Shown piece after piece: positions 33,255-41,946 of a stretch of DNA of 64,000 bases (position 1 is the first letter of the stretch; each line of letters starts with the position of its first letter). Below the pieces are notes generated by a model. The model saw only the letters and a program-made list of their open reading frames with translations, ran no database searches and was not told where the DNA came from. This stretch comes from Streptomyces sp. Alt3 (GTDB lineage Bacteria; Actinomycetota; Actinomycetes; Streptomycetales; Streptomycetaceae), in assembly GCF_030719215.1 (NCBI RefSeq), contig NZ_CP120983.1, positions 744,001 to 808,000 of the forward strand, in the 5' to 3' direction. The translations under genes were made by a program, and so were the position numbers.

Positions 33255-34132
33255 ATGGGCCGCTACAGCAGACTGCGCGAGATCCGCCGGATGGATCCCG
33301 CCCGCGACTGCGCCGAGATACTCCAGCTGATGTCCCAGTACGAGTTCCCCTGGGACTACCGGCAGGGCATAAGCGTCGCGTTCCTGCGTGACTACGGCGT
33401 CCCGAGGATCTCCGTACTGCTCGACCGCACCCAGGAGTTCGAGCGCAACGGCCAGAAACGCTACGACGACACCGTGCTGTTCGGCTACGAACTGGCGGCG
33501 GAGGGGTTCGACTCCGAGCGCGCGAGGGCCGCGGCCCGCCACCTCAACCGGATCCACGGCAGGTACCGCATCCCGAACGAGGACTACCTCTATGTGCTGG
33601 CCACCACGGTCGTCGGTCCCAAGCGCTGGATCGACCGTTTCGGATGGCGGCCGCTGTGCGCGCAGGAGACCGCGGCGCTGGCCGAGGTGGGGCGGCGGAT
33701 GGCCGACATGATGGGCATCGAGGGCGCTCCCGACACCTACGAGGGCTTCGAGGAACTGCTCGACTCCTACGAGGACCGGATGTTCGCCTACGACCCGGCG
33801 AACCGCCGCGTCGCCAACGCCACCTTCCGGGTCATGGCCGCCTGGTACCCGGCCCCGCTGCGCCCCCTGGTGGCCAGGTTCTCGCTCGCGCTCCTGGACG
33901 AGCCGTTACTCCGGGCGCTGGGCTTCCCCGCACAGCCGCGGTGGATGCGGGCGACGGCCGTGCGGATGGTGCGCGCCCGGTCGCACGGTGTCCGCATGCT
34001 GCCGGCCCGGCCCCGGTGGCTGCCCTCCGCCCCCGGCCGCGCAGCTACCCCTTCGGATATCAGCTCGACGACCTCGGCCCGCACTGGGCGCAGAGCCGCC
34101 CGCTGGAGCCCCTGCCCATGGAGACGTCATGA
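33255..34132 (+). CDS. MpaB-family oxygenase, apparent single-base frameshift near the 3' end
   Basis: About 292 aa DUF2236 protein of the true MpaB type (HLNRIHGRYRIPNEDYLYVLAT and RWIDRFGWRPL). MpaB cleaves a terpenoid side-chain double bond. Residues up to about 258 lie in the frame of ATG 33255 (GGAGG upstream). The conserved C-terminal RSYPFGYQLDDLG segment continues in another frame and ends at a TGA overlapping the next ATG (ATGA). Adding one base in the C runs at 34023-34035 joins them; without it the frame would run on through the aldehyde dehydrogenase gene. Sequencing error is likely. Confidence 0.78.
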
Positions 34133-35568
34133 CGACCGGAACGAACCGTCCCGTGCACACCGCCGAGGACGTCCGCGCCGCGGTGGCGCGGGCCAGGAGC
34201 GCCGGGCGGAGCTGGGCCGCGCTCGGGGCACGGGAACGGCGCACCGCGCTGCTGCGGTGGAAGCGTTCCCTGGCGACGCGGGCCGACGAGTTCGCGGAGC
34301 TGATCGCGTCCGAGACCGGCAAGCCGGTGCACGACGCGCGTGCCGAGGTGCTGCTGACGCTGGTCCATCTGGACTGGGCCGCGCGCAACGCGCACCGGGT
34401 ACTGGGCAGGCGGAGGGTGCCGTCCGGCATCCTGTCGGTCCATCAACGGGCGACGCTGTCCTACCGCCCGCTCGGGGTGATCGGCGTGATCGGGCCCTGG
34501 AACTACCCGCTGTACACACCGATGGGCTCGATCGGCTACGCCCTCGCGGCGGGCAACGCCGTGGTGTTCAAACCGTCCGAGCTCACACCGGGCGTGGGGG
34601 TCCTGCTGGCCAGGAGCCTCGGGGAGGCCGTACCGGGTCACGCGGATCTGCTGCGCGTGGTCACCGGCCCGGGGTCCACCGGTGCCGCGCTGGCAGGGGC
34701 GGAGGGTCCGTCCGGTGTGGACAAGGTCGCCTTCACCGGCTCACCGGGGACCGCCCGCAAGGTCGCCGCGGCCTGCGCGGCCACACTCACGCCGCTGCTC
34801 GCCGAGTGCGGGGGCAAGGACGCGGTGCTGGTCGCGGCGGACGCCGATCTGGACGCGGCGGCCGACGCGATCGTGTGGGGCGCGATGGGCAACGCCGGCC
34901 AGACCTGTGCCGGAGTGGAGCGGGTGTACGCGGTGGAGTCGGTGCACGAGGCCCTGTGCTCACGCATCGTCAGCCGGGCCCGGGCGCTCGCACCCGGCGA
35001 GGCCTACGGACCTCTCACCCTGCCGTCGCAGCTCGGTGTGGTGGAACGGCATGTGAAGCAGGCCCTCGTGGACGGCGGCACGGCGAGGCTCGGCGGACCC
35101 GACGCCCTGCGGGCCTCCGTGCTCGGCCCGGTGGTGCTGTCGGGTGTGCCGGAGGACTCGCCGGCCGTGACGGAGGAGACCTTCGGTCCGGTCGTCGTGG
35201 TGAACCCGGTGCGCGACATGGACGAGGCGGTGGAACGGGCCGACGCTTCGGCGTACTCGCTGGGTGCCGCCGTGTTCACCGGCTCCCGGGCCGCGGGCCT
35301 CGCGCTCGCCGAACGCCTCGGATCCGGCGCGGTGTCGGTCAACTCGGTGCTCGGCTTCGCCGCGATCCCCTCACTGCCGTTCGGCGGTGCGGGCGAGTCG
35401 GGGTACGGGCGGATCCACGGCGAGGAGGGGTTGCGGGCCTTCGCCGCGCCGCACTCGGTGACGGTGCGGCGGTTCGCGCCGGCGGTGGACCTGACGTCGT
35501 TCGCGACGCCCCGGGACAAGGTCGCCCGTGCGGTCGAACTGGGCAGGAAGCTGCACGCCCGGTTCTGA
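34129..35568 (+). CDS. NAD(P)-dependent aldehyde dehydrogenase
   Basis: 479 aa. Rossmann loop VIGPWNYPLYTPMGS, NAD-binding FTGSPGTARKV, general-base Glu in LLAECGGKDAVLV and catalytic Cys in GNAGQTCAGVERV are all present. Closest in type to succinate-semialdehyde or fatty aldehyde dehydrogenases. Its ATG overlaps the stop of the MpaB gene (ATGA), so it is translationally coupled to an oxygenase that would release aldehydes, giving a natural aldehyde-to-acid step. Confidence 0.9.
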   Translation: MTTGTNRPVHTAEDVRAAVARARSAGRSWAALGARERRTALLRWKRSLATRADEFAELIASETGKPVHDARAEVLLTLVHLDWAARNAHRVLGRRRVPSGILSVHQRATLSYRPLGVIGVIGPWNYPLYTPMGSIGYALAAGNAVVFKPSELTPGVGVLLARSLGEAVPGHADLLRVVTGPGSTGAALAGAEGPSGVDKVAFTGSPGTARKVAAACAATLTPLLAECGGKDAVLVAADADLDAAADAIVWGAMGNAGQTCAGVERVYAVESVHEALCSRIVSRARALAPGEAYGPLTLPSQLGVVERHVKQALVDGGTARLGGPDALRASVLGPVVLSGVPEDSPAVTEETFGPVVVVNPVRDMDEAVERADASAYSLGAAVFTGSRAAGLALAERLGSGAVSVNSVLGFAAIPSLPFGGAGESGYGRIHGEEGLRAFAAPHSVTVRRFAPAVDLTSFATPRDKVARAVELGRKLHARF

Positions 35569-35570
35569 CG

Positions 35571-35673
35571 ACGCTCACCCGGCGCCGGGCCCGGTGGTCA
35601 TCCGGCATCGGGCCCGGCGGTCGGGGCGCCGGGCAGCACGCTCACCCGGCGCCCGGCCCGGCGGTCATCCGGC
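35571..35673. repeat. 36-bp direct repeat, 67-bp period, at the tetR 3' end
   Basis: Copies at 35571-35606 and 35638-35673 match at 34 of 36 positions. The second copy covers the stop codon of the tetR gene. It looks like a local tandem duplication between two convergent genes. The copies are GC-rich and could form alternative hairpins acting as terminators. Confidence 0.7.
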
Positions 35674-36297
35674 GCTGAGCAGCGGCACCAGGTAACGGCG
35701 GGCGAAGGCCCCCACCTGCTCGTCGTCGTCCAGTTCGAAGCTGCTCACCGGGTTGAGCAGGAAGGAGACGGTGATCCGCACCATCAGTTCGGCGACCGGT
35801 GTCGGATCCGTCTCCGGCCGTCCTTCGGCGCGCTGGGCGTGGCGGAGCCGGTCGGCCAGATATCCGCGCATCGCGAGGAAGGCGGGGCCGCTCTCCAGCG
35901 TGAGGAAGGGGAGCATGATCTCCGGCTCCAGCTTCAGCAGCCCGCCTACCAGGGGGTGTTCACGGATGTGCCGGAGGACCGTGACGAAGCCGGCGACGAG
36001 CCGGTCCTCCATGGTGGGCAGCGCGGCCACCGCCTCGTCCACGTCGCTCACGAATCTGCGGTACTCCCGCAGCAGGCAGGCGGAGACCAGGCTGTCCTTG
36101 TTGCCGATCCGGCGGTACACGGTGACGCGGGAGACCTTGGCGCGCTTGGCGACGTCGTCGACCGTCGAGCGGCGCAGCCCGAAGGTCATGAACTGCTCGC
36201 GTGCCGCGTCCAGGATCTGTTCGCTCAGCGCGTCGGACGGTGGCGTCTCGCCGAGCGCCCTGGCCAGCAGTGTCTCGTCGCTACCCGGTGCCGCCAT
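35665..36297 (-). CDS. TetR family transcriptional regulator
   Basis: 210 aa. HTH at about 24-68 (QILDAAREQFMTFGLRRSTVDDVAKRAKVSRVTVYRRIGNKDSL), ligand-binding C-terminus of AcrR/FadR-like type. It is divergent from the acyl-CoA dehydrogenase gene with 94 bp between, so it most likely represses that gene, itself, and possibly the MpaB-ALDH pair. Start ATG 36297 has GGGGAGGG just upstream; GTG 36327 would add ten residues. Confidence 0.88.
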   Translation of the reverse strand: MAAPGSDETLLARALGETPPSDALSEQILDAAREQFMTFGLRRSTVDDVAKRAKVSRVTVYRRIGNKDSLVSACLLREYRRFVSDVDEAVAALPTMEDRLVAGFVTVLRHIREHPLVGGLLKLEPEIMLPFLTLESGPAFLAMRGYLADRLRHAQRAEGRPETDPTPVAELMVRITVSFLLNPVSSFELDDDEQVGAFARRYLVPLLSAG

Positions 36298-36338
36298 GAG
36301 CCCTCCCCGTCCGTTGCCACCACTCAACCATACCGATC

Positions 36339-36375
36339 CGCAACAGTGTTACCTGACCCGTTGCTTTGTAACTCC
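36339..36375. promoter_or_regulatory. Operator candidate between tetR and acyl-CoA dehydrogenase genes
   Basis: CAACAGTGTTACC near 36340-36352 contains the AACA-N-TGTT core shared with the larger palindromes at 40031 and 41872. GTTAC (36348-36352) and GTAAC (36368-36372) form an inverted repeat with 15 bp between. A TetR or MerR site is plausible. Confidence 0.4.
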
Positions 36376-36391
36376 CTTTCGGAGGTCTTCC

Positions 36392-37555
36392 ATGTCCACG
36401 GTCCACGCCCTCCCGCGCTCGCTCTCCGCCGAGCAGCGGGCCTTCGTCACGGCCCTGCGCGACTTCGCCCGGCGCGAGTGCGGCACGCGTGAACAGCGCG
36501 ACGCGCTGGCCGCCGAGACGGGCGGCCCGCACGCCCCTTCGCTCTACGCCCGGCTCGCGGAGCTCGGCTGGCTCGGCGTGTGCCTGCCGGAGGCGTACGG
36601 GGGCTCGGGGGGCGGGATGACGGACGCCTGCCTGTTCCTGCGGGAGACCTCACGCGGTCTGGTACCCGCCGGAGGGTTCATCACCTCGGTGATCACCGCG
36701 AAGGCGTACGAGCGCTTCGGGAACGAGGCCCAGTGCAAGGCGGCCGTCGGTGGTGCCGTGGCCGGCCAGGTGCTGTCGATCGCGATGTCGGAGCCGGAGG
36801 CCGGCTCGGACGTGGCGGCCCTGCGGTGCGCGGCCGAGCGTACGCCGGAAGGCGGCTGGCTGGTCAACGGACACAAGACGTGGATATCCAACGCGCATCT
36901 GGCCGAGCACATCCTGCTGGTGGCCCGGACCGGCTCGGGAGGCACGAAGCGCGAGGGGCTGACCATGTTCCACGTCCCGGCCGGGACACCCGGGATACGG
37001 ATACGGCCCATCGAGACGATGGGCGGCCGTGAGGTCAACGACGTCTACTTCACCGACGTCAGGCTGCCCGCCGACGCCGTGGTCGGCACGGCCGACCACG
37101 CCTGGCCCCAGCTGATGGCCGGCCTGGACGCGGAGCGGCTCTTCCTGGCCGCGAACATGCTGGGGCTGGCCGAGCGGGTCCTGGAGGACACCGTCGCGTA
37201 TGTGCGCGGACGCGAGCAGTTCGGCCGCCCGGTCGGCTCCTTCCAGGCACTGCGGCACCGGTTGGCCGACCTGGCGACCGAGATCGAGTGCGCGCGGCTC
37301 CTGGTCTTCGACGTGGCGGCGGCCTGCGACGCGGAGCCGGGGAAGCGGTTCTCCCGCGAGGCGTCCATGGCGAAGCTCAAGGCGACCGAGACGGCCCGGC
37401 ACGCGGCGCTGGAAGGCATGCAGATGATGGGCGGGTACGGCTACGCGACCGAGTACGACATGGAGCGGCATCTGCGGGCGGCGGTCGTGTCCACGGTCTA
37501 CGGCGGCACGAGCGAGATCCAGCGCGACATCATCGGCCGGAGTTACGGCCTCTGA
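36392..37555 (+). CDS. Acyl-CoA dehydrogenase
   Basis: 387 aa flavoprotein. FAD and substrate segments SIAMSEPEAGSDVAAL and WLVNGHKTWISNA, the helical GREQFGRPVGSFQALRHRLADL block and the C-terminal YGGTSEIQRDIIGRSYGL block (the usual site preceding the end) are intact. It introduces the alpha-beta double bond in an acyl-CoA. Start ATG 36392 has GGAGG six nt upstream. It is transcribed away from tetR and belongs to the catabolic island. Confidence 0.9.
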   Translation: MSTVHALPRSLSAEQRAFVTALRDFARRECGTREQRDALAAETGGPHAPSLYARLAELGWLGVCLPEAYGGSGGGMTDACLFLRETSRGLVPAGGFITSVITAKAYERFGNEAQCKAAVGGAVAGQVLSIAMSEPEAGSDVAALRCAAERTPEGGWLVNGHKTWISNAHLAEHILLVARTGSGGTKREGLTMFHVPAGTPGIRIRPIETMGGREVNDVYFTDVRLPADAVVGTADHAWPQLMAGLDAERLFLAANMLGLAERVLEDTVAYVRGREQFGRPVGSFQALRHRLADLATEIECARLLVFDVAAACDAEPGKRFSREASMAKLKATETARHAALEGMQMMGGYGYATEYDMERHLRAAVVSTVYGGTSEIQRDIIGRSYGL

Positions 37556-37600
37556 GTGCCGGGGTGCCCTCGCTCCTGCCGGGGGCACCCCGCCCGGGTC

Positions 37601-38077
37601 TCATCCGTGGTCGTACACCGTGACGTGGACGCCCCGGTCCACCAGGCGCTCTTGGACGAGGGGTTCCACCCTCGTCCAGGTGCCGCCCGCCAGACCGCAG
37701 CCGATCCTCGGCATGTGCACCGAGGCGCCCAGCCCGGCGGCCTGCTCCGCGACCTTCCGCAGCCCCTCGTCGATCGCCTCGTACCGCACCGGAACACCCT
37801 TGCTGCCCCTGCGCATCCCCCGCTGGCCCACGACGTTCGCCACCCATATGTAGGTCTCGACCTGGACGAACTGCGCGGCCCCCAGCCCGAAGTCGTTGCC
37901 GGCGCGCTCACGGTGCCAGCGCCGGTAGGCGGTTTCCGGCTTGGGCCAGCGCCGGGACAGGGCGAGGACGAATCCCTTGCCCCAGCCGCCCAGGTCGTTG
38001 CAGACGTGCACGATCAGCTTGACGCCCTTGCCCTGGGGCGCGGTGGCGTCCCCTTTCACATACGTGATCCCCGACAT
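37601..38077 (-). CDS. Macro-domain (ADP-ribose-binding) protein
   Basis: 158 aa single macro domain with TYVKGDATAP, the ligand-binding VHVCNDLGGWGKGFVLAL loop and MPRIGCGLAGGTW. Such proteins bind or hydrolyse ADP-ribose derivatives (Appr-1''-p, protein ADP-ribosylation, O-acetyl-ADP-ribose). Start ATG 38077. It is in line with and upstream of nothing obvious; the ligase gene ends 38 bp upstream on the same strand, so they may share a transcript. I see no ADP-ribosyltransferase or NAD-consuming toxin beside it. Confidence 0.82.
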   Translation of the reverse strand: MSGITYVKGDATAPQGKGVKLIVHVCNDLGGWGKGFVLALSRRWPKPETAYRRWHRERAGNDFGLGAAQFVQVETYIWVANVVGQRGMRRGSKGVPVRYEAIDEGLRKVAEQAAGLGASVHMPRIGCGLAGGTWTRVEPLVQERLVDRGVHVTVYDHG

Positions 38078-38115
38078 GCACCCACCGTACGGGCGCCCAC
38101 CGACAGCGGGCACGA

Positions 38116-39939
38116 TCAGGACCCGCCCTCCGCGTACAGCGCGTCGAGGACCTCGGCGTAGCGGTCGCGGATCACCCTGCGACGCAGTTTCAGCGAGGGG
38201 GTCAGCTCACCCGTCCCGGGGCCCCACTCCCGCTCCAGCAGCCGGTAGCGCTTGATCTGCTCGGTGCGGTTCAGCCGGGCGTTGGCGGCCTCGACCGCCC
38301 GGGCGACCTCCTCCCGCACGGCGGGGTGGGTCGCCGGGTCGCCCTCGATACCGCGTGCCGCGGCCCAGGCGGGTGTCATCTCGCCGTCCAGGACGAGCAG
38401 GGCCACGAGGTAGGAGTGTCCGTCGCCGTGGACGAGCGCCTGGCCGATCAGGGGGTGCTCCTTGAGCGTGTTCTCGACGAGTGCCGGGGAGACGTTCTTC
38501 CCGGTCGAGGTGATGATCATCTCCTTCTTGCGGTCGGTGAGCCAGAGATAACCGTCGTCGTCGACCCGGCCGATGTCGCCGGTCGGGAACCAGCCGTCCG
38601 CGTCGAGCGCCTCGTCCACGGTGCCGTCGGCGCGCAGGTACCCGGCGAACACCGTCTCGCCGCGTACCAGGATCTCCCCGTCGTCGGCGATGCGGAGTTC
38701 CAGGCCTTCCAGCGGGCGCCCCACCGAGCCCAGGCGGAAGGCCGACGGGCTGTTGGTGGTGAACACCCCCACGGTCTCGGTGAGTCCCCAGGCGTCCATG
38801 ACGACGATGCCGAAGCCGGCCCAGAAGCGCACCACGTCCAGCGGCATGGGCGCGGAGGCGCTGGCCGTCCACACCAGCCGTTCGAAGCCGGCGAGGGAGA
38901 GCACCGGGTCCAGGACCGTCTCCTTGACGCGGCGGTAGGCGGTCTCCAGCTCCGCGGGGGGCTGTTCGCCCCGCTCACGGAAGGCCACATGCTCGCGAGC
39001 CGTCTCCCCGGCCGCCTCGATCGCCGCGCGCTGCTCCTCGGGCAGGGTGGCGAGCGCGGCCCTGACGGAGGCGGCGAGCTTCTCCCACACCCGGGGAACG
39101 CCGAAGAACTGGGCCGGATGCAGTGCGCGCGCCGTGGACGCGACGGCCGCGGTGTCCGCGCAGAGGTGGACGTGCGAGGCGCGGAAGACCGGCAGATAGA
39201 TCCCCAGCATCCGCTCGGCGATGTGTGCGAAGGGCAGGTAGCAGATGTGCGCGACGTGGTCAGGCAGTTCCACCACCCGGTCCAGGGCCAGCGCGTTGAC
39301 GACCACGCTGCGGTGGGTGAGGGGCACGGCCTTCGGATCGCCGGTGGTACCCGAGGTGTAGACGACCGTGAGTGTGTCGTCGGCGCCCGAGGCCCGCCAG
39401 GCCGCGTCGAACTCCGCCTCGTCGTAGGCCTGTCGTCCGGCCGCGTGCAGGGAGGCATACGTCGGGCGGTCACCGGCGCCCTCCGGCTCCACGACGAGGA
39501 GCGCCTCCAGCGGGACGGTCGGGTCATCGAGGAGGGGCTCCCAGAGCTCGCGCTCCCGGGCGCCCTCGACGACAGCCAGCCGGGCGCCGCTGTGCCGGGC
39601 GATGTGGGCGATCTGCCCGGGTGCGGCGGTGCCGTAGACCGTGACCGGTACCGCCCCGAGGTGGGTGAGGGCCAGGTCACTGAGCCAGTGTTCGGGGCGG
39701 TTGCCCATCATCATGAGGACCTGCTGCCCGCGTGCGACGCCATGGGCGGCGTATCCGGCGGCGAGCACCGCGGCCTCGCGGCGCACCTCACTCCAGGTCA
39801 GGGTCGTCCATCCGTCGCCGTTGTCCGGGCTGCGCCACGAGAGGGCGGGCAGGTCCCCGTGGTCCTCGGCGTTACGCGCCAGCAGGGCCGGCAGGGTCAG
39901 CCGGTCGGTCTTGGTGGGGATTCGCAGGATCGTGGTCAC
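38116..39939 (-). CDS. AMP-forming long-chain acyl-CoA ligase
   Basis: 607 aa adenylate-forming enzyme. P-loop-like VVYTSGTTGDPKAVPLTH, DAWGLTETVGV, TGDIGRVDDDGYLWLTDRKKEMIITSTGKNVSP and the C-terminal lysine region (SLKLRRRVI) are present, as in FadD15-type ligases. It activates a carboxylic acid to acyl-CoA, feeding the beta-oxidation genes of the island. GTG 39939 has CAGGAGA five nt upstream. The 25-bp palindrome at 40031 lies about 90 bp upstream. Confidence 0.9.
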   Translation of the reverse strand: MTTILRIPTKTDRLTLPALLARNAEDHGDLPALSWRSPDNGDGWTTLTWSEVRREAAVLAAGYAAHGVARGQQVLMMMGNRPEHWLSDLALTHLGAVPVTVYGTAAPGQIAHIARHSGARLAVVEGARERELWEPLLDDPTVPLEALLVVEPEGAGDRPTYASLHAAGRQAYDEAEFDAAWRASGADDTLTVVYTSGTTGDPKAVPLTHRSVVVNALALDRVVELPDHVAHICYLPFAHIAERMLGIYLPVFRASHVHLCADTAAVASTARALHPAQFFGVPRVWEKLAASVRAALATLPEEQRAAIEAAGETAREHVAFRERGEQPPAELETAYRRVKETVLDPVLSLAGFERLVWTASASAPMPLDVVRFWAGFGIVVMDAWGLTETVGVFTTNSPSAFRLGSVGRPLEGLELRIADDGEILVRGETVFAGYLRADGTVDEALDADGWFPTGDIGRVDDDGYLWLTDRKKEMIITSTGKNVSPALVENTLKEHPLIGQALVHGDGHSYLVALLVLDGEMTPAWAAARGIEGDPATHPAVREEVARAVEAANARLNRTEQIKRYRLLEREWGPGTGELTPSLKLRRRVIRDRYAEVLDALYAEGGS

Positions 39940-40030
39940 GGCCGTCTCCTGTCGCCGTCGGCCGGACCGCACGGGCCCGCACCGGAGGGAATTGACGCGC
40001 TTCGATGGTGCCGGAGACTGTCACACCACC

Positions 40031-40055
40031 GGTGAGACAGCAATAGTGTTGCACC
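40031..40055. promoter_or_regulatory. 25-bp imperfect palindrome upstream of the acyl-CoA ligase gene
   Basis: Half-sites GGTGAGACAG and AGTGTTGCACC around a CAAT centre. With the flanking TCACACCACC it matches about 35 bp of the element upstream of merR at 41861-41896 with roughly five differences. Two copies only 1.8 kb apart at two promoters imply a shared regulator, most simply the MerR protein. Confidence 0.6.
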
Positions 40056-40159
40056 CGATTGGTACGACGCCCTCGGCGCACGGCCCCACCGCCCCGGCGC
40101 GGGTGGGCGAGGCGGTCACTCCTCGCGGCCACCGCCGACGGTCGCGCGGAGCCGGCCTC

Positions 40160-41674
40160 CTACTGCCCCGTGTGTGCGTGCGGCGTACGCACCTTGCCCG
40201 CCTTCCCGCCCTTCTCGACGACCACGAACTGCCCCATCATCCCCAGGTCCTCGTGGTACAGCAGATGGCAGTGGTACATGTACGGAACGTCGGGGTCCGC
40301 CTGCCCGTCGAAACGCATGGCCAGCTTCACCGTCGTGTTCCCCGGGACGAAGACCGTGTCCTTCGCTCCGCGCAGCTCGGCCGGCGGCTTCTCGCCGTCC
40401 ACCTCCAGCACCCGGAACTGCACGTCGTGTACGTGGAAGTTGTGCGGCGTGCTGTGTTCGTTGCGCACGGTCCAGGTCTCCGCGGTGCCGCGGGTGATCG
40501 TCTCGTCGATCCGGCCCATCCGCATCTCCCTGCCGTTGATGCCGGAGGTGCGCAGCCCGAAGAAGCGTCCGCGTACCGAGTCCGACCCGTCCGGGACCTC
40601 CAGCTCGCCCAGCTCGGCAGGCAGTTCGGGAGAGGTCCGCAGGGTCTTCCTCGCCCTCAGCTCCAGTACGTCGAAGGAGTCGTCGCCGCCCGAGAACCGC
40701 CTCGACCAGAAGTCCCCGTAGGAGCCGTCGGGAAAGCTGCGCAGAGTGGTCTTCCCGCCCGGCTTCATCCGCACCACGATCTCGGCCCGCTCGCCCGGCG
40801 ACATCCGGATCCGGTCCGTCCGGGTCGGCGCCTCCAGCAGCCCGCCGTCCGTCCCGATGAGAGCGAACTCCCGGCCGTCGGAGAATCCGAAGTCGTACAC
40901 GCGCGCGGTCGAGGCATTGAGCAGCCGCAGCCGTACGAGCTCGTCGCCGACCTCCTTGTACGGATCGAGGGTGCCGTTGACCATCGTCCGGTTCCCGAGG
41001 AACCCGGTGTCCGACAGCGTTTTGTGCCCGTGGTCGAACTTCGCCCCGTCGAACTTCACGTCCTGGACGATGACCGGCAGATCGTCGACTCCGTACTTCT
41101 TGGGCAGTGCGAGACGGTCGGACCTCTCGTCGTGCAGGAGGAACATCCCGGCCAGCCCCCGCTGCACGTGCTTCTCCGTCCTGCCGTGCGGATGCGGGTG
41201 GTACCAGAGGGTCGCGGCCGGCTGGTCCACGGTCCAGCTCGGGGCCCAGGTCGCGCCGGGGGCGACCATCTGGTGCGGACCACCGTCCATCCTCGCGGGC
41301 AGGTGCATCCCGTGCCAGTGCACGGTGGACTCCTCCCCCAGCGCGTTCCTGATCCTCACCTGGACCTTCTCGCCGCGCTCGGCACGCAGCGTCGGCCCCA
41401 GGTAGTCCCCGTCGAAGCCCCAGGTGGGCGTCTTCCGCCCGGTCGTGAACTCCTTCTCCCCGGCCCGCATCGTCAGATCGAAGACCCGGGTCCCGTCGCT
41501 CCTCACCGTCGATCCCGCCAACGGCGGCACCGCCAGCTCGTTGCTGAAGCCGGTCGAACCGACGGTGGACACCTTGGCGTCGGAATACAGCCACAGGGCG
41601 CCGCCACCGAGCGCGAGGCCGATGAGGAGGGCGATCGTCGTGAGAAGGACGAGTAAACGCTTGAGGCGAGACAT
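40160..41674 (-). CDS. Multicopper oxidase with N-terminal membrane anchor
   Basis: 504 aa. Residues about 5-28 are a hydrophobic signal-anchor; no lipobox. All four copper clusters are visible: HWHG, HPHPHG, HNFHVH and HCHLLYHEDLGMM, so type 1, 2 and 3 copper sites look complete. Extracellular or membrane-bound laccase/CueO-like oxidase, possibly for copper, phenols or metal oxidation. Start ATG 41674 with GGAG close by. It is divergent from merR. Link to the catabolic island is positional only. Confidence 0.9.
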   Translation of the reverse strand: MSRLKRLLVLLTTIALLIGLALGGGALWLYSDAKVSTVGSTGFSNELAVPPLAGSTVRSDGTRVFDLTMRAGEKEFTTGRKTPTWGFDGDYLGPTLRAERGEKVQVRIRNALGEESTVHWHGMHLPARMDGGPHQMVAPGATWAPSWTVDQPAATLWYHPHPHGRTEKHVQRGLAGMFLLHDERSDRLALPKKYGVDDLPVIVQDVKFDGAKFDHGHKTLSDTGFLGNRTMVNGTLDPYKEVGDELVRLRLLNASTARVYDFGFSDGREFALIGTDGGLLEAPTRTDRIRMSPGERAEIVVRMKPGGKTTLRSFPDGSYGDFWSRRFSGGDDSFDVLELRARKTLRTSPELPAELGELEVPDGSDSVRGRFFGLRTSGINGREMRMGRIDETITRGTAETWTVRNEHSTPHNFHVHDVQFRVLEVDGEKPPAELRGAKDTVFVPGNTTVKLAMRFDGQADPDVPYMYHCHLLYHEDLGMMGQFVVVEKGGKAGKVRTPHAHTGQ

Positions 41675-41871
41675 GGCTCCAGCGTCCCGGCGCACGCTCG
41701 CACCGACATCGGGGATGGCCCCCAGCGGCCCCCCGCACAACTCCTACGGCCCCTCGGGGATTTCCCGCATGCGTCACTCGGTGACGGGGCACGGAAGGCT
41801 CTGCGCGATCATCTTCATGAGAGCCGCCCCCGGGCCCGGAGGGCAGGGTCTCCGGGCACTTTCACAACACT

Positions 41872-41896
41872 GGTGCGACAGCAATACTGTTGCACC
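41872..41896. promoter_or_regulatory. 25-bp palindrome upstream of merR
   Basis: Half-sites GGTGCGACAG and CTGTTGCACC around CAATA; 20 of 25 positions are palindromic. It ends 50 bp before the merR ATG. TTCACA (41861-41866) and TACTGT (41885-41890), 18 bp apart, could be the merR promoter overlapped by this site, giving autoregulation. Confidence 0.6.
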
Positions 41897-41946
41897 TGAG
41901 AGATCAAGGCCCGGCAGGACGGGCCCGTCCGCGACAAGGAGCAGCA

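Noticed and set aside
33255..35678. 807-codon frame that would fuse the MpaB protein to an antiphase reading of the aldehyde dehydrogenase gene
   Set aside because: After about residue 258 the product is arginine-rich nonsense, while the real aldehyde dehydrogenase and the conserved MpaB C-terminus are in another frame. A frameshift explains it better than a fusion.
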